DNA from: Leptodactylus fallax
Taxonomy: Eukaryota; Chordata; Amphibia; Anura; Leptodactylidae
DNA length: 64,000 nt
Reading direction: 5' to 3'
Assembly: GCA_947044405.1 (NCBI GenBank)
Contig: CAMRHE010000197.1
Span: 992,001 to 1,056,000, forward strand
Notes under the pieces: generated by a model
Told to the model about the DNA's origin: nothing
The model's input: only the letters and a program-made list of their open reading frames with translations
Databases searched by the model: none
In this document: in pieces, positions 21,838-32,575 of the stretch
Position numbering within the stretch: the first letter of the stretch is position 1
How the letters are laid out: each line of letters opens with the position of its first letter
Made by a program: the position numbers and the translations under genes

Positions 21838-22150
21838 GCATTAAAGGGAGTCTATCATTAGAAAAACACCTTTTTAACTAATGGCACATTGGAATAGCCT
21901 TTAAAAAGGCTGTGCTACTCCTACCGTCCATTCTTTTCTACTCCCCGCTGTTTCTGATAAAATTCGTTACTTCTGTTATTCTAATTACGATCACGGAGTA
22001 CCGGGGGTGTTCCCCCTGTGCTCCGAGCACCCCCTGCGTCATAACTTTCCACCACCCTTTAGCTCATTGTGTTCACTCCCCTCTTCCTCTTCTCCGTATC
22101 TTCTGCCTTTCGCAGGCATCAGACGCAGCGCTGTACGGCTATGAAATCTC
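21838..22150 (+). repeat. TTAA-type MITE fragment
   Basis: It starts TTAAAGGGAGTCTATCATTAG, a common form of frog TTAA element end, and continues into a sequence with no coding potential. The right end is not found. Confidence 0.45.
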
Positions 22151-22795
22151 GCGCATACCCAATCGACATACCCGAACCCAAAATGACAGAGCTGGCGGTC
22201 ATGCTGCTATAATTTTTTTCTATTGCTATAAACAGCAGTTGAACCTACTATCTGTTATCTGTCTAGTATCTGAATAAGCCCCTGATGAATCATGGAAGAT
22301 GAAACGCGTAGGCAAAGTTGCTAATCTGTATTCAGTTACTGTGTATATCAAAGACGTGGCAGTGGTTTCCATATATCTGAAGTGGGAAGGATGTTCCCTC
22401 ACTAAACCCTGTTGGTGTGGCATTAGGCCAGTAGCCTCAGGGAGAGTGGGGTTGCACCTTCCCTGTTATTTAGGTATATAAAGCTATCTCAAGGAAACCA
22501 CTGCAACTTATGTTTTGATGTGCTAATTTGGTTGAGGGAGTTTAGAGAGTTCACAGTTACAGGGAAAGGAACACATCTTGAATCTCCCTCCAGTTTCAAT
22601 CTCCCTCCTTGTTGTTGAATACATACCTTTTAGCAAAACACAAGCATTTAGTATGTAAATATTTTTGCTACATTCTGCTGATTTAGGCGGGTCTTTTGTG
22701 TGACCTTATGATAATTTGATTCTCTTTTTTTTAATTTATATCTAAATAAAGGTGAAGTTTTATATACATTAATTATTGTTTCTTCTATATACCAG
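22151..22795 (+). repeat. Penelope-like element fragment (pseudo-LTR region)
   Basis: The segment contains a hammerhead ribozyme-like motif at 22278-22314 followed by about 480 bases of non-coding leader-like DNA. Penelope-like elements carry such motifs in their pseudo-LTRs. No reverse transcriptase sequence is attached. Apart from the motif I cannot prove the origin. Confidence 0.45.
22278..22314 (+). ncRNA. Hammerhead ribozyme-like motif
   Basis: CTGATGA (22282-22288) is followed by a possible stem II, ATC/GAT with a six-base loop. GAAAC (22301-22305) comes next, then CGCGTA, which allows a two-pair stem III and a UA cleavage position. Only about two pairs of stem I next to the core are certain. 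This is the type I layout reported in Penelope-like elements. Activity is not shown. Confidence 0.55.
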
Positions 22796-22995
22796 TGTTT
22801 CCAATGTAGCTTCTCAGTGAATTATCATTACAAAATGCATCTCATCCCGCAAAAAAAACCAGTCCTCATATGGCGATCATCACCAGAAAAATAAAAAAAA
22901 ATATAGCTTGTACATTGTGAAGACAAAACCCCTAAAAATTGCCAAATCTGGTTGCAGCAGGAAGGGAATGTATAAGCTGTGGGTGGGAACATATA

Positions 22996-24625
22996 CAGTA
23001 CAGACCAAAAGTTTGGACACACCTTCTCATTCCAAGAGTTTTCTGTATTTTCATGACTATAAAAATTGTAGATTCACACTGAAGGCATCAAAACTATGAA
23101 TTAACACATGTGGAATTATATACTTAACAAAAAAGTGTGAAACAACTGAAAATATGTCTTATATTCTAGGTTCTTCAAAGTAGCCACCTTTTGCTTTGAT
23201 TACTGCTTTGCACACTCTTGGCATTCTCTTGATGAGCTTCAAGAGGTAGTCACCTGAAATGGTTTTCACTTCACAGGTGTGTCCTGTCAGGTTTAATACG
23301 TGGGATTTCTTGCCTTATAAATGGGGTTGGGACCATCAGTTGTGTTGTTCAGAAGTCAAGTGGATACACAGCTGATAGTCCTACTGAATGGAGTGTTAGA
23401 ATTTGTATTATGGCAAGAAAAAAGCATCTAAGTAAAGAAAAACGAGTGGCCATCATTACTTTAAGAAATGAAGGTCAGTCAGTCCGAAAAATTGGGAAAA
23501 CTTTGAAAGTGTCCCCAAGTGCAGTGGCCAAAACCATCAAGCGCTACAAAGAAACTGTCTCACATGAGGACCGCCCCAGGAAAGGAAGACCAAGAGTCAC
23601 CTCTGCTGCGGAGGATAAGTTCATCCGAGTCACCAGCCTCAGAAATCGCAGGTTAACAGCAGCTCAGATTAGAGACCAGGTCAATGCCACACAGAGTTCT
23701 AGCAGCAGAAACATCTCTACAACAACTGTTAAGAGGAGACTGTGTGCAGCAGGCCTTCATGGTAAAATAGCTGCTAGGAAACCACTGCTAAGGACAGGCA
23801 ACAAGCAGAAGAGACTTGTTTGGGCTAAAGAACACAAGGAATGGACATTAGACCTGTGGAAATCTGTGCTTTGGTCTGATGAGTCCAAATTTGAGATCTT
23901 TGGTTCCAACCACCGTGTCTTTGTGCGACGCAGAAAAGGTGAACGAATGGACTCTACATGCCTGGTTTCCACCGTGAAGCATGGAGGAGGAGATGTGATG
24001 GTGTGGGGGTGCTTTGCTGGTGACACTGTTGGGGATTTATTCAAAATTGAAGGAATACTGAACCAGCATGGTTACCACCGCATCTTGCAGCGGCATGCTA
24101 TTCCATCCGGTTTGTGTTTAGTTAGACCATCATTTATTTTTCAACAGGACAATGACCCCAAACACACCTCCAAACTGTGTAAGGGCTATTTGACCAAGAA
24201 GGAGAGTGATGGGGTGCTACGCCAGATGACCTGGCCTCCACAGTCACCAGACCTGAACCCAATCGAGATGGTTTGGGGTGAGCTGGACCGCAGAGTGAAG
24301 GCAAAAGGGCCAACAAGTGCTAAGCATCTCTGGGAACTCCTTCAAGACTGTTGGAAGACCATTTCAGGCGACTACCTCTTGAAGCTCATCAAGAGAATGC
24401 CACGAGTGTGCAAAGCAGTAATCAAAGCAAAAGGTGACTACTTTGAAGAACCTAGAATATAAGACATATTTTCAGTTGTTTCACACTTTTTTGTTAAGTA
24501 TATAATTCCACATGTGTTAATTCATAGTTTTGATGCCTTCAGTGTGAATCTACAATTTTTATAGTCATGAAAATACAGAAAACTCTTGGAATAAGAAGGT
24601 GTGTCCAAACTTTTGGTCTGTACTG
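22996..24625 (+). mobile_element. Intact Tc1-like DD38E transposon, 1630 bp
   Basis: It begins CAGTACAGACCAAAAGTTTG and ends with the inverted form CAAACTTTTGGTCTGTACTG, with TA on both sides (22994-22995 and 24626-24627). The terminal inverted repeats extend far inward: GATTCACACTGAAGGCATCA near 23070 is mirrored near 24535. It carries one uninterrupted transposase gene. Complete ends and an open gene make it a candidate for a recently active element. Confidence 0.92.
23410..24462 (+). CDS. Tc1-like transposase, 350 aa, DD38E catalytic triad
   Basis: This is a cut-and-paste transposase acting on the terminal inverted repeats of its own element. The start MARKKHLSKEKRVAIITLRN leads into two helix-turn-helix regions (residues about 10-55 and 65-115), with the GRPR-like hook KGRPRVTS between them. 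Catalytic residues visible are Asp in LWSDESKFEIFG, Asp in FQQDNDPKHTSK and Glu in [14 protein letters not shown]. Thirty-eight residues separate the last two, against 34 in ordinary Tc1. This spacing fits the sibling group described as Intruder (DD38E). The end, RMPRVCKAVIKAKGDYFEE, is complete. No stop or frameshift is seen, so the protein could be functional. Confidence 0.93.
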   Translation: MARKKHLSKEKRVAIITLRNEGQSVRKIGKTLKVSPSAVAKTIKRYKETVSHEDRPRKGRPRVTSAAEDKFIRVTSLRNRRLTAAQIRDQVNATQSSSSRNISTTTVKRRLCAAGLHGKIAARKPLLRTGNKQKRLVWAKEHKEWTLDLWKSVLWSDESKFEIFGSNHRVFVRRRKGERMDSTCLVSTVKHGGGDVMVWGCFAGDTVGDLFKIEGILNQHGYHRILQRHAIPSGLCLVRPSFIFQQDNDPKHTSKLCKGYLTKKESDGVLRQMTWPPQSPDLNPIEMVWGELDRRVKAKGPTSAKHLWELLQDCWKTISGDYLLKLIKRMPRVCKAVIKAKGDYFEEPRI

Positions 24626-27594
24626 TATATAAGAAACCAGAAGTGACCCATAGAGTGAGCCCCTCAATTATAGTAGCTACTGGGGAAATAGTAGGGAATT
24701 TGGTGTACCCAATGTACTCCGCACAGCTTACGTATTCACTAGTTAGCATCTGGTGTGTATTCACGCATGGAATACTAATGCTCACTACGCCCCTTGATAA
24801 ATTCTTTGAGGGGTGCAGTTTTTAAAATGGGGTCACTCCCTAGGGTATTCCACTTTTCTGGCACATTAGAGGCTCTGCAAACATGACATGTCGTCCAGAT
24901 AGCAAACATCTGAATCTGCGCTCCAAAAGCCACATAGTTCTCCTTCCCTTCTGTGCCCTGCTATGTGCCCAAACTGCAGTTTATGCCCACAAGTATGATG
25001 ACACTGTTGGATCCAGGATAACGAACGTAATGTCATATGTGGCTATAAACTGATATTTGGGCACAAAAGGGAAGGAGCGCTATTTGGTTTTTGGAGCACA
25101 GATTTAGACGGTTTGGTTTTTGGACTCCATGACACTTTTGCAGAGCTCCTGAAATGCTAGTAAAGTGGAATTCCCTGACATGTGACCCCATTTTGGAAAC
25201 TGCACCCCTGAAGGAATTTATCCAGGAGTACAGTGACCATTTTTAACCCCCATGTGTTGCTATAATTTAATTTCCAGAAATGAATACGCAGATGATGGTG
25301 AAAGGTGAAAATGGCAATTTTTCCAGGAATACTTCATTTTAGTGCATAATATATTGTGCCCAGCTTGTATCAGAGATGGACACTCCAAAATCTGTTGTGC
25401 CCGGGTTACCTGCTTACCAGTTTTTGGAGTGTGTGTCTCTGCTGACACAAGCTGGGTACAACATATCGGGCACTGAAATGGAGTATCTCTGGAAAAATTG
25501 CAATTTTCACTTTTCATTATCAGCTGCGCATTCATTTCTGGAAATTAAATTAATGCAACACTCAAGGGTTAAAAATGCTTGCACCCCTCTTGATAAATTC
25601 CTACAGTGGTGCAGTTTCCAAAATGGGATCACGTGTCTGCGGATATCACTTTACTGGCAATTCAGTGACTCTGCAAAAGTGGAATGATGTCCAAAAACCA
25701 AACTGCGCTCCAAAAACCAAAATAGCACTCCTTCCCTTTGTGCCAGCTGTGCCCAAACAGCAGTTTATACCTACATATGGCATTACTTGCGATATTCTAG
25801 GTACAACTTGTGTCATACATGTGGGCATAAACTGCAGTTTGAACACACAACAGGGTGCAGATGTGAAGGAGCGCTGTGTGTTTTTGGAGCGTAGATTGCA
25901 AACGTGACATGCCGTCCAAAAACCAACAGAGACCCTATAATTGTCCCTACAAAATGGGGTCAGTTCTTGGGGAATTCCAAGTTACTGGCACCTCCAGGGC
26001 TCTGCAAAAACATGGTGTCCCGAAAATCCCTCTAAATCTTTACTCCAAAAGCTAAAAAGTGCAGTGCTCCTTCCCTTCTGATCCCTGCTGTCTGCCCAAG
26101 CAGCAGTTTACACCCACATATACAACTTTTTTGTACCCGGGATAGCCCACTTAATAGTTTTACGAGTGCGTGTCTCTGATGACACAAAGTGGCACAATAT
26201 ATCGGGCACTAAAAAGGCATATACAGTTCAAAAATTGCAATTCTCCTTCTGTACCATCTGCTGTGCAGTACCATTTGGAAAAGCTTGTGGGGTCAAAATG
26301 CTCACTATACCCCTAGATGAATTCCTTAAGGGGTCTAGTTTCCAAAATGTGGTCCCTCTGTGGTACCTCTAGGGCTCTGCAAATGTGACATGGTACCTAT
26401 AAACCATTCCAAATTTGAGCTCCAAAAGACAAATAACGCTTTTTTGCTTCTGAGCTCTCTTCTGTGCTCAAACAATGGTTCTTGACCACAAATGGGGCAT
26501 TGCTTTACTCAGGAGAAATTGTTTAACAAGATGGGCTACTTTTTTCCCTGGTAAAAGGGGAAAAAATTATGAAAAAGTACATACAAAGTACAACTGTAGA
26601 AATTATCATTTTTTCTAATTGACGGTGAAATTCAGATAAGTTCAGTGAAAAGCCTGGGGGTTCAAAATGGTCATATTAACCACAGATTAATTCCTTAAGG
26701 GGTCTAGTTTCCAACATGGGGTCATTTTGGTGGGTTTTCCACTGTTGTGGTACCTCTAGGGCTCTGCAAATGCAACATAGTGTCTAAAAACTATCCTAAT
26801 GAAATCTCTGCACCGAAATCCATAAAAGTGCCCTTTCATTTCTGAGGACTGTGTTTGAGTCAAGTTGCACAGTAAGGCCACATATGGGATATTTTTACAA
26901 ACTGCAGAATCAGAGTTATAAATATGGTAGGTTTTGCTGTTAACCCCGTCTTTGCTACAGGAAAAACTGGTTTGAAATAGAAAATGTGCATAAAAAGAAT
27001 GACATTTGTCAATTTCAGCTCCATTTTGAATTAATTGCTGTAGAACACTTAAAGGGTTAACAAAGTTCCTATACACTGTTTTGAATAATTTGAGGAGTAC
27101 TGTTTCTAAAATGGGGTCATTTAAGGGTGTTTTCTATTTTATAGGCCCCTTAAAGTCACTTCAGAACGGAATAGGTCCCTAGAAAACAGGATCTTGAAAT
27201 TTTCTTGAAAATCTTAGAATTTGCTACTAAATTTATAAGCCTTCTAACATCCTAGAAAAGTAAAACAACATTAAAGAAACAATGACAATAAAGTAGACAT
27301 ATGGTAAATGTTAATTATAAAGAATTTTGTGTGATATGACTATCTGTTTTTACCATAATAACATAAACTTTCAAAATTGATAATTTTATGAAATTGTCCT
27401 TTTTTAAACAAACACAAAATATAATGACCAAAATTTACCACCAACGTAAAATACAATGTGTCACGAAAAAACATTCTTAGAATCACCTGGATAGGTATAA
27501 TGAAGCTATTCTCACATAAAGTAAAAGATGTCATATTTGAAAAATGGAGTCTGAGCATTAAGGCCCAAACTACCCTGCGTCATTAAGGGGTTAA

Positions 27595-27859
27595 GCACAT
27601 ATTTTTATTCATTTATTTTTTTTATTTTACTACTTTTGTGCAATATAAGCATTTTTCATGTAAAAAAGTTATTTACGTCACCACCTTCGAAGAGCAAAAA
27701 CATTTTTCTTTTTCTTTCAATGTAGGTGTATGAGGGCTTGTTTTTGCAGGATAAGTCATGTTTTAATTACACCGTTCTGGTGTATATATATATATGTTAT
27801 TGATCAACTTTTTTTTATTATTGTTATTTGGAGGAGATGGAAAAAGCAGTTCAAATCAC
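27595..27859. repeat. A/T-rich DNA-transposon remnant
   Basis: It contains TGAGGGCTTGTTTTTGCAGG, a phrase also seen in the right half of the large TTAA elements, and a short (TA)n at 27781-27796. There is no gene. Confidence 0.4.
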
Positions 27860-28081
27860 GGGGGGCGTGGCCTGAACATGTATCCTTATTAGACGCATCT
27901 CGCAGCAGCTCCCGAACCCCGAGGGTCCCTTACAACTTACCAGTGGGTCAGAGCGGGTCCACTTGCCTCGCATGGCCATGGTCCGTCAAGTAGGGAGAAA
28001 GTCATCCTCCTCCCTGATCATGGGGCCGCAGATCTCCCGCTATCTGCGGCCTCCGCTTCACTGCTGGCCGGCAGCTCCAAG

Positions 28082-29650
28082 ATGGCGCCGGCGTGCGCTA
28101 CCTCTGCCTGCATTGAATTGGCGGCTCTCATGCGTACTGTGGCAGAATCTCCTCCACTCCTTCTGTTGGCATCCGGAGCACAGATACAACCCTCCCTTCT
28201 TTCCCAGGCCTCCTTGGGACCTGCAGACAACAGGCAGATGGTTCCTGGCCTCCTGCAGCAGCCTGCTCCTCTGACGGGGCAAAAACAAGATGGCGGGCCT
28301 GACATCTTTGAGACCTCCAAGCTAGCGTCCCCTGCACCAACCCAAAGGTCAGTCTTATTGGGCCCTATTCTGCCTGGCTCTCCACTGCCACGGCCCTCCC
28401 TGGGAGTCTACAACCCGCCACAAGGGACCTCTACACTGAGCGCAGCCCCTTGCACAACCGCCCCTCCAGCCTCCCTTGACTTCTCAAGACTCACCCCTCT
28501 ATCCACCTCCTATCCTGTGGGGTCCCTTGCTCCCTCGTCCCCTTTGCAGGCCCCTGCTGATGTGCAACTCACTGACACTGGCCTTCTCAGGCCCATGCAA
28601 CTGGGAAGCCTCTCTACCTTCACCCAGCCTGCTGGCCCTGCTCCCTTACTGGTTGCCACCATGCTCCTCCACGGGTTGCTGATATGGTCTCAGAGCTCCC
28701 TGCTAGTGAATTCTTCTCTACCCCGGCTGCCCTTCGCACATCGCCATCCTCCTCTGATTCTTATTTGCCAGACACTGCCTCGCTTAGTCGTCTGTCCAAG
28801 CGACCTAAACTGGCGGACATTTGGAATCTTCTAAACTGCCTCCCCATTAAAGTAGACTTGGAAACTATTGTGTGCAGGGTTGAGACCAGGCAAGAACACA
28901 TCATCTACAAATTCAAGTCTAAAATCACCTCCCTGTCTGCGCACCAACAGTCTACTTTGCTTGATCAGCGACTCACTGCGGTGGAGCAATTTTTGACTAA
29001 TCAGCGAGAGCTCAACAGGTCTCTCTTTCTGCAACTTGATGACCAAGAAAACAGAGGCCGATGTAATAAAGTCAAACTGAGGGGAATTCTTGACAGTGTC
29101 CCACCTGCCAAGCTACGATCTGCAGTGACATCCATCTTCAACTCTGTTCTTTGTCGCCCAGCCGATACTGAAGTTAACATTGACAGGGTGCATCGGGGCC
29201 TGGGTCCTAGACGCACCGACTTTATGGAACCGCGGGATGTTCTATGCCGGGTTCACTTCTTCAGAGAAAAAGAGGATAATCCTCCAGGCTTCCTGGCAGA
29301 AGGGTCTGATCCCATTCATGGACATTAATGTTCAGCTTCTTCCTGACTTCTCCCGGAGCACACAGGCGATGAGACGAATTCTCAAGCCGTTCCTCCAACT
29401 CATCATGGATGCTGGTGCCACCTACAGATGGGGCCATCCCTTTCACCTCCAGGTTTGCCGCAACGGGGCGATGTTTGCTCTTCACACTCCTGATCAGGCG
29501 GCCACCCTAGCGAAGTTTCTTGACCTGCCTGACTTGTCTCTCCCGGATTGGCTGGCATTTCCTCTTATGTCCACCTCCGCTGACGGGCAACCCTCCTCAT
29601 CCACCCTGCCTCGTTGTCGGGAGACTCCATGCTGTGACCTTCCTGAGTGA
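28082..29650 (+). pseudogene. L1 ORF1, at least two frameshifts
   Basis: The first frame is a Pro/Ser-rich N-terminal region. It shifts near 28660-28690 into a frame with a coiled coil (SAHQQSTLLDQRLTAVEQFL), then the RRM start ENRGRCNKVKLRGILDSVPP and INIDRVHR-like VNIDRVHRGLGPRR. A second shift near 29270-29330 leads to DINVQLLPDFSRSTQAMRRI and ATYRWGHPFHLQVC, the C-terminal domain. The order matches L1 ORF1p. It is a pseudogene. Confidence 0.8.
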
Positions 29651-29847
29651 TTGTATCCTTTATCAGCTGATCCTATTTGAGATTCTGTTCATTCATTTAT
29701 CCGCTTTGAAGACTCTCCAACCCCTTTTCATGTTACTGGACTGTCCTTGCAATGTTTTTCAGTCACACCCTGTGAAGAATATCGCCTTGCCAAGCCTCTT
29801 GGCGTACCTGCGATCAATCTTCTTTCTTAACCTCCCACTCACACACC

Positions 29848-30309
29848 GTGAGTAGACCGGGTCATAGGATAGAATGAAACGAGCTGTATACATTTAATAT
29901 ATTTAATAACCCAAGTGGGTCGGTACGAATTAATAGCATATACAGAAATATACAATATTAATACGATCAAGCCTAAGCATACAAGCAAAAGAGCGATGAT
30001 ACGGCACATGAAACAAAAAAAAATGGGAATATAAAATATAGAATAATACCTGAGCCCCCAGCTGCTCTTAGCTGTGGCTCTTTCAGGCTCCACACAAAGA
30101 CTAAGAAAAACTCACTCTACCTGAGTTTCAGACCCCCTTCAGCCCCACCCTTCACCTCCCCCCCAGCCAGGGATGAAAACCAGTGAGACATAGTGTCCAG
30201 CGGTGTAACCTCACTTAAGCATCACATTCCAACAAGTGGGGGGGAAGGACTGACATGAGCAAGTAAAAACACACTTCCAAGAAAGATACATAAATTGAGG
30301 GTCTCATCA
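29848..30309. mobile_element. Unclassified 462-bp insertion with 9-bp flanking duplication
   Basis: TCACACACC at 29839-29847 is repeated at 30310-30318, and removing the segment restores a continuous L1 region. The insert begins GTGAGTAGACC and ends GGGTCTCA, so the tips are weakly inverted (TGAG..ACC against TGAGACC). It has no long open frame. It could be a solo LTR or a small DNA element. Confidence 0.55.
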
Positions 30310-31002
30310 TCACACACCCATTCTCAGCTAGCTCTCTCTCGAGGCTCTTCCTGACTCACAGTTTATAAGCATGTTTCTCTATGGTATTACTAGGTCCTGG
30401 ACCTCTCTGGTGGGTCTGACTTGTCTGGTTTCTCTGTGTGCCGACTCCCAAGGTCCTGTGCCTTGGTGTAGCCCAGCCGCGGATCTCAGTCTGCGCGGGT
30501 CTCCGCCGATGAGATGAGACCCCCTTCTCCTGTTTTGTTATGCTGCATTTCCAAAGCCCTCTTTAATTTTCTCTTCGTGTTTTTTTCTCTCTCTTTTCTT
30601 TTCTTCTGTGTTTTTTGCTAAGGGCACTCTGGGCTCATCACGGTTCCAAGGGTTGTTTGTCGTCCTTCCTCCCCCCCCCCCGGCCCCTCATTGTTTGCGC
30701 TGACCATGCTGGGTCGACGCTCCTCCATGTCTCCGATCCTACACCCTACCCCTGTTGTATTTTGGATATGCTCGGGAAAGGGCCTTCTGGTTCTACCTCT
30801 CCCCCAGTAGTTATTCGGTGGCTCTCTGATAGTACACTGCGGTTTGCTCCTGAGATCTGCTTTAGTGAGTTGACTCACTGTTATTGTTGTTCCGCTCCTA
30901 GACTAGCTTTATTCAGAGTTTGTTTGTTTTTTTTTGTATTTGTTTCTTTGTACCTCCATCCTCCTGCTCACTCTACCTTCTGTGTGCACTTTTTAGCTAT
31001 CA

Positions 31003-32070
31003 CAGTGATGGTGAACTTTTTAGAGACTGAGTGCCCAAACTGCAACCAAAAACCCACTAATTTATCGCAAAGTGCCAACACGGCAATTTAACCTTCATAC
31101 TGTGTGGATCCACAATTGCGGACGCATACGGACCCACAAAATACGGTCGTGTGAATGGGGCTTTACAGAGCTTTCAATGATACAAAACAACGTTATACTG
31201 CATTTGGTACTTTTGAACAATTAATGATTACTATTTACATTGCACAGGATCTGTTCTATAGTCACCTTGCAATGTTATTACAGCCTGTAATAATATCAAA
31301 AGTCTGCTGTAAAACAGATACTGTGTGATATAAATAGTGAAGGGCCCCCACACAGTGCAGTCTTACCCACAGTGGCTCCCACACAGTACTATCGGCCCAC
31401 AGTGGCCCCCACACAGTACACTTTGCTCCACAGTGGCCCCCAGAATGAACAGTGTGCTCCACAGTGGTTCCCAAGCAGTACAATGTGCTCCACAATGGCC
31501 CCCATGCTGTACAATCTGCTCCACAGTGCCGCCCACACAGTACAATGTGCTCCACAGTGACCCCCAGACAGTACAATGTGCTCCACGGTGGCCCCCAACA
31601 CAGTATAATGTGCTCCACGGTAGCCCCCAACACAGTATAATGTGCTCCACAGTGGCCCCAACACAGTATAATGTGCTCCACAGTGGCCCACACATAGTGT
31701 ATTATATACTCCACAGCTTCCCCATACCGTGTGGAGGCCACTGTGGAACATAATATGTAATAAACTGTGTGGAGGCCACTGTGGAACATAATATGCTCCA
31801 CAGTGGCCCCCACACAGTATAACATGTTCCTGTACCTACCTGCACTCCCACAAAGAGCAGCTGGGTGGCCTCCTTCCACCGCAAAGCAGGCGCCGATGAA
31901 TGACGTCATGGAAGAGGTACAATCTTCTGTCAGTGCAAGCCGTGGACCCACTTTCAGATGTATGTGCATTAGTGAGTGATCCAGGAGCCTGGATGGGGTG
32001 ACAGTGCACGTGCCCACAGAGAGGAATGAGTGCCCCCTCTGGCACGCGTGCTATAGGTTCACCACCATGG
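31003..32070. mobile_element. hAT-like non-autonomous element with internal minisatellite
   Basis: The left end is CAGTGATGGTGAACTTTTTA. The right end read in reverse is CCATGGTGGTGAACCTATAG. Flanking AGCTATCA (30995-31002) and AACTATCA (32071-32078) agree at 7 of 8 bases, which fits the 8-bp duplication of hAT transposons. The inside has no transposase and carries a 31-bp minisatellite. Confidence 0.75.
31350..31830. repeat. 31-bp minisatellite inside the hAT-like element
   Basis: The unit CCACAGTGGCCCCCACACAG plus TATAATGTGCT repeats about 11 times head to tail (to about 31700). It continues with inverted units around 31730-31830 (GTGTGGAGGCCACTGTGGA). The period is not a multiple of three, which creates long open frames in several frames on both strands. 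These are not genes. Confidence 0.9.
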
Positions 32071-32079
32071 AACTATCAT

Positions 32080-32140
32080 ATAATAATAATAATAAATTTT
32101 ATTTATATAGTGCCTACATATTCCATCTCTCACCTTCATA
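32080..32140. repeat. LINE/SINE-type tail with (TAA)n
   Basis: TAATAATAATAATAAATTTT is followed by ATTTATATAGTGCCTACATA. It resembles the 3' tails of the L2 element and SINEs in this window. 32141-32339 holds a short unassigned stretch with no gene. Confidence 0.5.
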
Positions 32141-32343
32141 TACAGATTGTCTCTGAATTCCAAACGGGTTGTTTCCTGGCTCCTATTCCAATGGCGGACG
32201 GTTTCTGTTTGTGTTGTTTGTTTATATTTTGGTTATAAAAAATTTATATATAAAAAAACAAAAAGGGGGGGGAAGCAGTTCTGATGTTTTATTGCACTTT
32301 TTGTACGTTATTTACTAGGCAGTATAGTAGTTAAGGTAGGTCC

Positions 32344-32370
32344 TTATTATTATTATTATTATTATTGTTC
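32344..32370. repeat. (TTA)n tail microsatellite of the L2 LINE
   Basis: About eight TTA/ATT trinucleotides at the 3' terminus of the L2 element. L2-group LINEs characteristically end in short tandem repeats rather than poly(A). Confidence 0.85.
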
Positions 32371-32575
32371 GTTTATGTAGCACCATTAATTCCATGGTGC
32401 TTTACATTTGAGGGTTTACATATGGTACACAAAATATACAAAACAAATATGTGACCAACTGGCACAGGGGGATAGAGGGCCCTGCCCGCAAGGGCTTACA
32501 ATCTATGAGGGAAGAGGGATAGAGACAGAAGGTGAGCGTAGAGGCTATACAGATGGTGGTGTGGTGACGGTAGCG

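Larger units (their letters stand above)
22810..27594 (-). mobile_element. Second large TTAA element copy, inverted, split by a Tc1 transposon
   Basis: The right end reads CATTAAGGGGTTAA to 27594, the inverted counterpart of the left end of the element at 9901. From 24628 to 27590 the same internal units appear in reverse order. The left part, 22815-22993, matches the reverse complement of about 13340-13460. The left terminus is lost. The split at 22996-24625 is exactly filled by a Tc1-like transposon with TA duplication. Confidence 0.72.
27860..31002 (+). mobile_element. L1/Tx1-type LINE, 5' part with ORF1, interrupted
   Basis: The 5' end GGGGGCGTGGCCTG is typical of vertebrate L1. ORF1 follows (28082-29650, frameshifted), then the C-rich and T-rich inter-ORF region (29651-31002). 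This region is interrupted at 29848-30309 by an unrelated insertion with a 9-bp duplication. At 31003 a hAT element begins. I find no ORF2 sequence after it, so the LINE is truncated or continues unrecognised. Confidence 0.72.

Noticed and set aside
31262..32017. A 251-codon open frame on the minus strand and several overlapping frames on both strands.
   Set aside because: It lies across the 31-bp minisatellite, where any stop-free unit gives long frames. Its sequence is repeated GAT/CVGA-type words without a domain.
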